DNA of 64,000 bases, taken from positions 25,705 to 89,704 of the forward strand of contig NZ_JAODTZ010000045.1 in assembly GCF_025399795.1 (NCBI RefSeq). The letters run 5' to 3'. Below, piece after piece: positions 8,829-16,579 of this stretch. How positions within the stretch are numbered: the stretch's first letter is position 1; each line of letters begins with the position of its first letter. Below the pieces are notes generated by a model. It made no database searches and was not told the origin of the DNA. It saw only the letters and a list, made by a program, of their open reading frames with translations. The stretch comes from Streptomyces rhizosphaerihabitans (lineage in GTDB: Bacteria; Actinomycetota; Actinomycetes; Streptomycetales; Streptomycetaceae). The position numbers and the translations under genes are program-made.

Positions 8829-8977
8829 TCAGCAGATCAGCGGAGGTCACGCCGGTCCGCGATGCGTTGGTGGTCCAAGGAAAGACGCCCCGCTTCCTGC
8901 GGGGAAATGCAGGTGCAAGGCCTGCCCGGCGCTCTGTGAAGACCCTGTCCTGCATTGTCCGGGACAGGGTCTTTTTT
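8829..8977 (+). ncRNA. candidate structured small RNA, about 150 nt
   Basis: Bounded by a promoter-like sequence and a strong intrinsic terminator. No convincing reading frame is present. Visible helices are CCCCGC/GCGGGG (around 8888-8904) and GCAGG/CCTGC (8909-8925), flanked by GACGCC and GGCGCT that could close a multibranch junction, then the terminator. Some strings recall the cobalamin riboswitch core: GGTGGTCC, GGGGAAA, AGGTGCAAGGCCT and CTCTGTGA. However, the usual CGAATCC loop and the 3' GAGACCTGCC box are not intact, so this is only a resemblance. The next gene is convergent, so if the element is a riboswitch it has no target gene and would act as a freestanding RNA. Confidence 0.55.
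8939..8977 (+). terminator. intrinsic terminator with U-tract
   Basis: Arms AAGACCCTGTCC (8939-8950) and GGACAGGGTCTT (8962-8973) form a perfect 12-bp stem with an 11-base loop, and six T residues (8972-8977) follow. A true U-tract is unusual in this high-GC genome and strongly suggests a discrete transcript ends here. Confidence 0.88.
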
Positions 8978-9157
8978 GTCCGGGTCCGGCTCACACGGGC
9001 CGATTCCGGCGGGGCGACGGGGCTGCGTGAGCCCGTGCGGGCCCGTGTTGGCGCGGCGACCGTGGCACGCGGGTCGTCGGCGTGAAACCGCAGCGCACGG
9101 GCGAAGCCCTGCGCGCCGAGCGGTCGCCGTCGTGCTGCCTCGTCCCTGGACGGCAAT

Positions 9158-10075
9158 TCAGGGTCGGGCCGGCAGCCAGCCCTGCTGAACGGCGCGCACG
9201 CCGGCCTCGAAACGGCTGCGTGCGCCCAGGCGGTCCATCAGTTCGGAGGCGATCCGCCGGGCCGTGCGGTGCGACACCCCGAGCCGTTTGGCGATCGCCT
9301 CGTCGGTATGGCCCCCGGCCAGGAGACGGAGGGCGGTCGCCTGCTGGCCGGTGAGCCCGTTCGGGTCGGTGGGGACGACCTCGCCGAGCGGCCGGGCGGC
9401 CTCCCAGGTGGTCTCGAAGAGCGCGCACAGCGCGGTGAGCGTGCCCTGGCCGGTCAGCAGGACGGCGCCCGCGGCGGTGTCGTCGCTGCTGACCGAGATC
9501 ATGGCGGTCCGCCGGTCCATGAGGATCATCCGGGTCGGCAGGGACGGAATCGTGCGGATCCGGCCGCCCAGTCGGGCCAGCCAGGTGGCGTGTTCGACGG
9601 TGGGCCGGTTGGTGCGGACGCTGTCGAGGTAGATCGTGCGCATGCGCACCCCGCGGCCGAGCAGATCCTGGTTGAGCGGCCGTGAGGCCGCCATGTTCTC
9701 CGCGGTCTGCGGACCGCCCGGGGCGAAGGTCAGGAACTCCTCGCGCACCTCCCGGGTGAGCACGGCCAGCCGGTCGCGTATCTGGTCGAGGCCGACCAGT
9801 TGCTCCACCCCGGGATGGCTGGTGGCCGGACGGAGCTCGGCGTACTCGGAGATGAGCTGGGCCGCGGCCGCCCGCGAGGCTTCGAGGCGCTGCTGGTGGG
9901 CCGCCAGCTGGGCCTGCTGGCGGCCCATCAGGATCTCCATGCCTATGTCCGGGGAGACCGCCCGGAGCCGGCTCGCGTCCCCGGCGGCGGGGCGCACCAG
10001 AGCTAACTCGCTCAGTGTGTCGAGGGCGTCGCGCACCTCTTCCCCGGACAGCCCACCGTCCATGAGTCTTTGCAC
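9158..10075 (-). CDS. TrmB/LuxR-type helix-turn-helix transcriptional regulator
   Basis: A 305-residue DNA-binding regulator. The C-terminus is a LuxR-type HTH (LTGQQATALRLLAGGHTDEA, then KRLGVSHRTARRIASELMDR), preceded by a PLD-like or effector region and a partial winged-helix segment at the N-terminus (VRDALDTLSELALVRP). Relatives in Streptomyces usually begin with a full TrmB-like winged helix, so about 20 residues seem missing here. The first possible start is GTG at 10075, with no clear ribosome site, only 17 bases after a strong terminator hairpin. The true start or promoter is therefore uncertain. Target genes are unknown. The aldehyde dehydrogenase upstream on the same strand is separated by that hairpin. 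Confidence 0.75.
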   Translation of the reverse strand: MQRLMDGGLSGEEVRDALDTLSELALVRPAAGDASRLRAVSPDIGMEILMGRQQAQLAAHQQRLEASRAAAAQLISEYAELRPATSHPGVEQLVGLDQIRDRLAVLTREVREEFLTFAPGGPQTAENMAASRPLNQDLLGRGVRMRTIYLDSVRTNRPTVEHATWLARLGGRIRTIPSLPTRMILMDRRTAMISVSSDDTAAGAVLLTGQGTLTALCALFETTWEAARPLGEVVPTDPNGLTGQQATALRLLAGGHTDEAIAKRLGVSHRTARRIASELMDRLGARSRFEAGVRAVQQGWLPARP

Positions 10076-10092
10076 GTCGGACCGCCGGACAC

Positions 10093-10135
10093 GCCGACGG
10101 CCGGAGCCCCCGCACAGTGGGCTCCGGCCGTCGGC
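10093..10135 (-). terminator. terminator after aldehyde dehydrogenase
   Basis: A perfect 17-bp stem, GCCGACGGCCGGAGCCC against its complement at 10119-10135, with a 9-base loop. It starts 16 bases after the aldehyde dehydrogenase stop and ends 17 bases before the regulator start. Confidence 0.85.
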
Positions 10136-10151
10136 TTCGGTGAGGTCTCCG

Positions 10152-11615
10152 TCAGAGGGCGAGACCCGTCAGCACCAGCACTCGCTCGTACGTGTAGTCG
10201 TCCATCGCGAACTTGACGCCCTCGCGGCCGACACCGGACTGCTTCGCACCGCCGTACGGCATCTGGTCGGCGCGGTAGGACGGCACGTCGCCGATCACGA
10301 CGCCGCCCACCTCCAGGGCGCGGTGCGCGCGGAAGGCGGTCTGCAGGTCGTGCGTGAACACGCCTGTCTGGAGGCCGTACTTGGAGCTGTTGGCGGCGGC
10401 GAAGGCCGCGGCCTCGCCCTCCACCTTCTGCACGGTGAGGACCGGTCCGAAGACCTCCTCGCAGGAGATCGTGACATTGGCCGGCACGTCGGCGAGGACG
10501 GTCGGCGCGTAGGAGGCGCCGTCGCGCTTGCCACCGGTGAGCAGCGTGGCGCCGGCCGCGACGGCCTCGTCCACCCACGACTCGACGCGCTCGGCGGCGG
10601 CCTCGCTGACCAGCGGGCCGACATCCGTGGTGTCGTCGGACGGGTCGCCGGTGACCTGGGCCTCGACGGCGGCGACGATGCGCGGCAGCAGCCGGTCGTA
10701 CACCGCGGCGTCCGCGATCACGCGCTGCACCGAGATGCAGGACTGGCCGCCCTGGTAGTTGGAGAAGGTCGCGATCCGGGTCGCCGCCCAGTCCAGGTCC
10801 GCGTCGCTCGCGAAGTCGGCGAGGACGACGGCCGCGCCGTTGCCGCCCAGTTCCAGGGTGCAGTGCTTGCGCGGCACCGAGTCCATGATCGCGTAACCGA
10901 CCGTCTCGGACCCGGTGAAGGAGATGACCGGAAGGCGCTCGTCCTGGACCAGGGCGGGCATCTTGTCGTTGGCGACCGGCAGGATGCTCCAGGAACCGGC
11001 CGGGAGGTCGGTCTCGGCCAGCAGGTCGCCGATGATCAGGCCGGACAGCGGGGTCGCGGGCGCCGGCTTCAGGATGATCGGGGCACCCGCGGCGATGGCC
11101 GGGGCGACCTTGTGGGCGCACAGGTTCAGCGGGAAGTTGAAGGGCGCGATGCCGAGGACGACACCCTTGGGGAAGCGGCGCGTGAGAGCGAGCCGGCCCT
11201 GACCACCCAGGTCGGTGTCGAGGCGCTGCGCCTCGCCGCCGTTGAAGCGGCGGGCCTCCTCCGCGGCGAAGCGGAACACGGACACCGCGCGGCCGACCTC
11301 GCCCCGGGCCCACTTGATCGGCTTGCCGTTCTCGGCGGAGATGAGCTGCGCGATCTCCTCGGTGCGCTCGGCGAGGCGGCGCGAGACGTGATCGAGGGCG
11401 GCGGCGCGTACGTGGGCCGGGGTGGCGGCGAACTCGTCGCACACGGCGTACGCGGCGGCCACGGCCTCCTCGACCTGGGCCTCGGTGGGCACGCTGACCT
11501 GACCGACGACCCGGCCGTCCCACGGCGAGGTGACGTCGAACGCGGTCTCACCGGTGGCCCGGCGACCGGCGAGCCAGAAGGCGTGGGGGGCCCCCACAAT
11601 CTTTTCCTGGGGCAT
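10152..11615 (-). CDS. NAD(P)-dependent aldehyde dehydrogenase, possibly succinate-semialdehyde type
   Basis: A soluble 487-residue aldehyde dehydrogenase that oxidises an aldehyde to the acid. Catalytic Cys293 lies in YQGGQSCISVQR, the general base Glu in LELGGNGA, and the cofactor-site Lys in ILKPAPATPL. Start is taken as ATG at 11615 (MPQEKIVG). Frames upstream of it are repetitive, non-coding-looking DNA. The gene sits next to a PucR regulator and near gabT, so conversion of the GABA-derived semialdehyde to succinate is a reasonable role, but the sequence alone does not fix the substrate. It is followed by a strong terminator and is probably monocistronic. Confidence 0.88.
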   Translation of the reverse strand: MPQEKIVGAPHAFWLAGRRATGETAFDVTSPWDGRVVGQVSVPTEAQVEEAVAAAYAVCDEFAATPAHVRAAALDHVSRRLAERTEEIAQLISAENGKPIKWARGEVGRAVSVFRFAAEEARRFNGGEAQRLDTDLGGQGRLALTRRFPKGVVLGIAPFNFPLNLCAHKVAPAIAAGAPIILKPAPATPLSGLIIGDLLAETDLPAGSWSILPVANDKMPALVQDERLPVISFTGSETVGYAIMDSVPRKHCTLELGGNGAAVVLADFASDADLDWAATRIATFSNYQGGQSCISVQRVIADAAVYDRLLPRIVAAVEAQVTGDPSDDTTDVGPLVSEAAAERVESWVDEAVAAGATLLTGGKRDGASYAPTVLADVPANVTISCEEVFGPVLTVQKVEGEAAAFAAANSSKYGLQTGVFTHDLQTAFRAHRALEVGGVVIGDVPSYRADQMPYGGAKQSGVGREGVKFAMDDYTYERVLVLTGLAL

Positions 11616-12062
11616 GTGCGAGTCCCGGCCCTTCCATTTGAGGGGGTGTCCATTGGGGGGTGTTGCTGGTGGTCCTGCGCTTTCCCGTCCACGGTAGGGC
11701 CGGGACCACCGCCGGTGGTTTGTCCGGCGCGTAGCAGTCGGGGAGTGGGGTACGCCGGTTTGGCCTGATCGTCTAGATCCATCCGAAGGCGTCGGGGCTG
11801 GGTTCCCGACGGCAGCCGAACGGCGTCGGGGGCTGGGGGTTCCCGACGGCAGTCGAGGCTGGAGTCCCCGACGGCGGTCGAGGTGGAGTGGGGTGGGGTG
11901 GGGTCGCCGGTGGTCGGTGACCTGTGGCCGACAGCCGGTGCGGACAGGTCGCCGAGGCCACCGCGCCCGCGCCTCATGCCCACGCGCCACGCCCCATGCC
12001 CATACACATGCCCATGCGCCGCGCCCCTGCCCGAGCGCGCCACCGTCAGCGGCGGGGTCGGT
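11616..12062. other. 447-base intergenic stretch, repetitive, no gene seen
   Basis: Lies between the PucR stop and the aldehyde dehydrogenase start. It should hold the aldehyde dehydrogenase promoter, but no consensus -35/-10 pair stands out. It contains the degenerate tandem repeat at 11788-11881, a run of GTGGGG units (11886-11902), and an ATGCCCA-rich stretch at 11977-12016. Confidence 0.6.
11788..11881. repeat. degenerate tandem repeat, about 34 bp
   Basis: Three units sharing GGCTGG, TTCCCGACGGCAG and CCGAA or TCGA: about 11788-11821, 11822-11856 and a shortened 11857-11881. Spacing is imperfect. Confidence 0.65.
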
Positions 12063-13730
12063 TCACTCCCCCGTCGCGGTCGTGGTCTTCAGGGCCAGCC
12101 AGAGTTCCATCCGGACGTCGGGATCGTCCAGCGATCGTCCGAGGATCTCCTCGACCCTGCGCATCCGGTAGCGCAGCGTGTGCCGGTGGACCCCCAGGTC
12201 GGCGGCCGCCGCGTCCCACTGGCCGTGGCGCGACAGCCACGCCCGCAGCGAGGCGACCAGGTCCCCGCGTCCGGTGGCGTCGTGATCGTGCAGGGCCCGC
12301 AGGAGCCCGTCCGCGAACGCCCGCACCGCGTCGTCCGCGAGCAGCGGCAGAACGGACCCGGCCGCCAGTTCCTCGTGCTCGACGAGGAACCGGCCCCGCC
12401 GCCGGGCGACGGACAGGGCCTGTTCGGCCTGCTTGTAGGCGGCGCGGGCGGCGATCGGGCCGGCGGGGGCCGAGAGCCCGACGACGAGTTCGTCCTCGTC
12501 GACGGTGGCCCCGGCGGGCTGCTCGCGCGGGACGGCCCGCGCCGACTCCAGCACCACGGCGTAGTCCCCGCAGGCGGCGACCGCGGCACCGCCGTCCACG
12601 GCGAGGACGACCAGCCGCTCCCCGTCGGGCACGACGAGCACGGACTCCCCGGAACGCGCGGCGGCGGATTCGACGACCTCGGCCAGGCCGCCCAGCGGAT
12701 CGCCGTTGACGTCGGGCACGGCGACGGCCGTCTTCGAGGGCGCGGCGGCGCCCACGCGCGCGCGCCCGTCGGCGTGCGCCCGTCCGGCCGACGCGGACAC
12801 CGACTCCGCGATGATCAGCCGGAAGGGCGCGTCGAGCAGTTCGCCGTACAGGTCCCCGGCGACAGCCCGTGCGTGGTCGGGCTCCCCTGCGAGCAGCATC
12901 CCCAGCACGGCCGCGCCGATCCGCTGCTCGGCGGCGTGCAGGGACCGCGAGCGTTCCGTGGTGAGCGTCAGCAGGGCGATCGCCGAGTGCACGGCGTAGC
13001 GCTCGGCGGTGCCGAGGGCTCCGGCGGTCCCGACGGCGAGCGCGGCGCGCGGCCTGCGGCCCGTCCCGAGGGAGTGCAGTTCGACGCGGTCCTCCCCGCC
13101 CACCACCGAGCTCGCGGGTGCGGGCCGCTCGCGCAGTCGCTCCACGTCCGGGGTGAGCCGCGCGGCGCGGCGCCCCGCCCAGTCCGGCGCGGTGGCGACG
13201 ACGGCGCCGGACGCGTCGTAGAGCGCCGCCCATCCGTCGACCTGTCCGGCGAGCGCGCCGAGAAGTCCTTCCGGTCCGTCGTTCAGCGCCTGCTTGGTGA
13301 GTTCGCGCTGCGCGGCGAACCCGGCGGTGACGGCCCGGTACTGATCCGCGGCGATGGCGGCGGACACGGCCTTGCTGATGGCGAGGAAGGGGGTGCGCCG
13401 GGGTACTTCGAGGAGCGGCAACCCCTCCTCCTCGGCCGCGTCGACGAGCGCCTTCGGGATCTCGTCGTAGTTGACCCCGACGGCGAAGCCGAGCCCGACG
13501 ACTCCGGCGTCGGCCAGCCGCTTCACGTAGCGCCGCATGACGTCGGGATCGTCCGCGTCCAGCTTGAGCGCGGTGATCAGCAGCAGTTCCCCGCCCTCCA
13601 TGTACGGCACGGGGTCGGCGAGCTCGCTGACATGTGCCCAGCGGACCGGCACGTCCAGGCGGTCCTCGCCCGCACGCACCATGAGCTTGAGCGCGGAGTG
13701 GTGGACGAGCGAGGCGAGCGTGGGGGGCAT
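12063..13730 (-). CDS. PucR-family transcriptional regulator
   Basis: A 555-residue cytoplasmic regulator. Residues about 10-125 form the PucR N-terminal ligand-sensing domain (RWAHVSELADPVPYMEGGEL, LGFAVGVNYDEIPKAL). A GGDEF-like central region follows. The C-terminal 60 residues are the PucR helix-turn-helix (WDAAAADLGVHRHTLRYRMR). Start is ATG at 13730. The gene lies between an aldehyde dehydrogenase and the gabT region. PucR-type proteins often activate amine, purine or GABA catabolism (GabR-like), so control of gabT and the aldehyde dehydrogenase is plausible but inferred only from position. Confidence 0.92.
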   Translation of the reverse strand: MPPTLASLVHHSALKLMVRAGEDRLDVPVRWAHVSELADPVPYMEGGELLLITALKLDADDPDVMRRYVKRLADAGVVGLGFAVGVNYDEIPKALVDAAEEEGLPLLEVPRRTPFLAISKAVSAAIAADQYRAVTAGFAAQRELTKQALNDGPEGLLGALAGQVDGWAALYDASGAVVATAPDWAGRRAARLTPDVERLRERPAPASSVVGGEDRVELHSLGTGRRPRAALAVGTAGALGTAERYAVHSAIALLTLTTERSRSLHAAEQRIGAAVLGMLLAGEPDHARAVAGDLYGELLDAPFRLIIAESVSASAGRAHADGRARVGAAAPSKTAVAVPDVNGDPLGGLAEVVESAAARSGESVLVVPDGERLVVLAVDGGAAVAACGDYAVVLESARAVPREQPAGATVDEDELVVGLSAPAGPIAARAAYKQAEQALSVARRRGRFLVEHEELAAGSVLPLLADDAVRAFADGLLRALHDHDATGRGDLVASLRAWLSRHGQWDAAAADLGVHRHTLRYRMRRVEEILGRSLDDPDVRMELWLALKTTTATGE

Positions 13731-13901
13731 GAGGCCTTCAGGTCTGTGTGATCTCTGTGATCTTTTGGCCGCTGCGTATGAACGGCCTGTATCGATTCTG
13801 CCTCACCGTACGGTCGCCGTGTGCGTTCATATCCATACGTCCTGGTCAGTGGTCCGTATATCCATGCGTCCCCTTCGATACGTCACGCCCAGGGGCGCCC
13901 C

Positions 13902-16283
13902 TCAGCCGCGCAGGTCCACCAGCAGCGGCGGGGCGTGTTCGCCCTTCACGCTCGTCAGCGACAGCACGGCGTGTCCCGGCGGCACCGCGTGGGCCAGTTC
14001 GGACGCGGACCAGCGCTCCCGCTCGACCTGACGCACGGTGACGGCGTCCGTGGTCACGGCCTTGCCGGTCACCAGCTTGCGCAGCGCGTGGATGGCCCGG
14101 GTCATGGGCTGGTCGGCGAAGACGGTGTGCTGGGCCACGTCACGCGTCTCCACCCACTCGGTGCCCCAGGCGGCCGCGAACCTGCCGCCGTCCCAGGTGG
14201 TGACCCCGGACAGGGCCATGCGGCAGCCGACCGCACCGTACAGCGGTCCGTGCAGGGCCTCGGGGACGTCGGCGACGGTGCGCAGCGCGAGCACCACGCC
14301 CGCGTTCTGCGAGCGCAGCCGCTGCGTCCGGCGCACGGACTCGGCGGTCACCGCGCCGGTGGCGTCGTCGAGGACGAGCCCGGCGAAGTGCACCCGGCCG
14401 GCGTCACGGACGACGGCGGTGAACTGGGCCAGCACGAGCCGGGTGATCAGCCGGGACGCCTCGTCATGACCGTGCTCGGGCAGGTCGATGCGGACGCGCA
14501 GGGGGTGGTGGGCCACCGCGCGCAGCGAGAAGGGGCGGATCGTGTCGTCGCCCGCGCCGAAGAAGTCGGCGAAGGCCGGCCGGTCCAGCAGGGCGAGCCG
14601 GTCGGCGAGAGCCGGGGCGGGGTCGGCGGGGGTACCGGTCTGCCGGAGCCGGGCGTCGAGCTCCCGGCGCATGGCCAGGTGCCGTTCGTCCGCCAGCGCC
14701 TCGCGCAGGTCCGCCAGCGCCACGCGCTCCCCCTCGAGCAGCTCCCGCAGGACGGGCAGGGAGGGAAACGCGCCGTAGGCCGCCCGGTACGGGCCGAGCA
14801 GCTGGGCGAGCGCCGTCGCGGCCCGCTGGACACCCATGGTGTCGAGGTCACCGGCCAGGGCTTCGGCGAGGAAGGCGGCCGCCTCGTCGGGGTCGTCGGA
14901 CTCGGCGTAGGGGTCCAGGTCGTGGACGGCCGCCGGGTCGCCGACGCGTACCACGACGTCGAAGGCGGAGTCCGGGTCGAGTGCCGTCCCGGCGGCGCAG
15001 ACAACGACGACCGCGCACCGGCCGGTCAGCGCCTGGAGGGCGAGGGACTCGACCACGGGGGCGATCACCTGCCGGGTCTTGCCGGACCCCGGCGGTCCCA
15101 CGACGAGGAGCGACGTGCCGAGCGTCTCCGGCCCGAGGGCCGCGCCCACACCGCCGTAGGCGAGCGGCGTACGGTCACCGCTCACCCACCGCCCGATGCG
15201 CACCTGTCCCGCGAGCAGGTCGTGCCGGGCGCCGCGGACAGGCAGGTCGCGGGCGCCGGAGGGGTGGGCGAGGGCGGCGGCGCCCCGGCGCCGCACAGCG
15301 TCGGTGAATGCCGTGATCCGTGCCGGGTTCCGGGCCTGTGTCCAGGCGTGTGCGACCCGGGCGCAGTCCACGTCGTTCATCCGGCCGGCGAGCACCTCGG
15401 CGGTGAGGATGTCCGCCTCCTCGTGCTGCCCGGCCGCGCGCAGTTCGGGCCAGCGTGCCCGGGGCTCGTCGGGGGCCTGCTGCAGGGGCCCCTCGTCCTT
15501 CCTGCGGCTGCGCTCGGCGAGCCAGGTCCGGGCAAGCGGCCACCAGTCGCCGAGGCGGGCGAAGGGCCAGGTGAAGAGCAGAACCAAGGCGGCGTAGACG
15601 CCGTAGACGAACAGCACCGAACTGAAGAGGCTGGTACTGCCCGAAATGGCGTAGGTGAGAGAGAAGATCGGATCAACGATCGGAGCGGGATCCCAGCCGA
15701 CTCCGGGGAACGCGCTCGGGAAGACGAAGCTGAGGGTCAGGAGGGCCGCGAGGAGCGCGAGGAGGGCACGCGCGGGCTGCCGCCTGCGCTCGAAGTAGTA
15801 GCGGAAGACCTGTGGCCAGCCGCCCAGTCGGCTCATGGCGAAACCGAGCAGAACGAAGAAGATGCCGTTGTAGGCCACCAGGGCGTCCACACCGCGCCCC
15901 TTGTCCGTGTTGGGTGCAACGAGCGTGCCGCCCCACCACCAGTCGTCCGGGGTGAAAAGCCGCAGGAGCGTCCACTGGTACGGGATGACGCCCCGCTTCC
16001 AGAAGGACCACACGATCATCCCGACCACCAGGGGGATGACCAGGCCGATGACGGTGACGGGTGAGAGCTTCCCGCGGGCCGGCGCGGCCTTCGGCAGGCT
16101 GTACCCGTAGCGCCAGATACCCGGTCGGACATCCGGGCGCGGCTCGTTGAGCCAGTCGGCGACCGCTGGACGGGCCTGCTGCGGCAGGAACGCCGGCCTC
16201 GCCGGCACGTCCGGTGGCCCCGCCGGCGGTGGCACCGGATTCGCATGCGTACCCCGCGCGTCCTGGGTCCCGTAGCCGTCCAT
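13902..16283 (-). CDS. membrane-anchored VirD4/FtsK-like P-loop ATPase, orphan
   Basis: A 793-residue protein with a Pro-rich N-terminus (residues 1-55), about four membrane segments between 70 and 245 (VTVIGLVIPLVVGMIVW, ALLALLAALLTLSFVF and others), then a cytoplasmic ATPase. Walker A is VVGPPGSGKT, and a Walker B-like strand is FAGLVLDDATGA. The layout resembles type IV coupling proteins or conjugal TraB/FtsK pumps, but no relaxase or type IV secretion gene is nearby. Start ATG at 16283 is preferred over GTG at 16319 because AGGGGG lies 8 bases before it. It is divergent from gabT. Function unknown; transport of DNA or protein is inference. Confidence 0.82.
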   Translation of the reverse strand: MDGYGTQDARGTHANPVPPPAGPPDVPARPAFLPQQARPAVADWLNEPRPDVRPGIWRYGYSLPKAAPARGKLSPVTVIGLVIPLVVGMIVWSFWKRGVIPYQWTLLRLFTPDDWWWGGTLVAPNTDKGRGVDALVAYNGIFFVLLGFAMSRLGGWPQVFRYYFERRRQPARALLALLAALLTLSFVFPSAFPGVGWDPAPIVDPIFSLTYAISGSTSLFSSVLFVYGVYAALVLLFTWPFARLGDWWPLARTWLAERSRRKDEGPLQQAPDEPRARWPELRAAGQHEEADILTAEVLAGRMNDVDCARVAHAWTQARNPARITAFTDAVRRRGAAALAHPSGARDLPVRGARHDLLAGQVRIGRWVSGDRTPLAYGGVGAALGPETLGTSLLVVGPPGSGKTRQVIAPVVESLALQALTGRCAVVVVCAAGTALDPDSAFDVVVRVGDPAAVHDLDPYAESDDPDEAAAFLAEALAGDLDTMGVQRAATALAQLLGPYRAAYGAFPSLPVLRELLEGERVALADLREALADERHLAMRRELDARLRQTGTPADPAPALADRLALLDRPAFADFFGAGDDTIRPFSLRAVAHHPLRVRIDLPEHGHDEASRLITRLVLAQFTAVVRDAGRVHFAGLVLDDATGAVTAESVRRTQRLRSQNAGVVLALRTVADVPEALHGPLYGAVGCRMALSGVTTWDGGRFAAAWGTEWVETRDVAQHTVFADQPMTRAIHALRKLVTGKAVTTDAVTVRQVERERWSASELAHAVPPGHAVLSLTSVKGEHAPPLLVDLRG

Positions 16284-16579
16284 CGCCCTTGCCCCCTGAC
16301 CAGCCGCTCCGTCCACCACCAGCGAGTCAATCTAACGCCCCCGTCAGGGGAGTTCACCCCTTACACGGCCGGGTCCGCGGTGAAGCCCCGACGCCTCTCT
16401 ATATCCACGACGGACAAACATGGCAGCCGAAAACACCCACATGGAGCATGCCAGCCGCCCCTTCACCGCCCTAGCCTGCGAGAAAAGAAGGCAAGCGTCC
16501 GAAAACCCCCCGCCCGGACCACCCCGCGTTCGCCGGGGACCGTCCGGTTTCGCAAGACAAGATCATCAGGGAGCCCCTC

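Noticed and set aside
8829..8977. 4.5S, 6S, tmRNA or RNase P RNA
   Set aside because: Conserved strings of these RNAs (for example GGAAG-AGCA of SRP RNA, GAGGAAAGTCC of RNase P) are absent.
8657..9085. 142-codon plus-strand frame across the small RNA
   Set aside because: Composition is Arg/Pro/Ser-rich, no ribosome site, and it runs through a U-tract terminator.
9636..11768. 710-codon plus-strand open frame
   Set aside because: Antisense to the LuxR-like regulator and the aldehyde dehydrogenase, both of which have catalytic or DNA-binding motifs.
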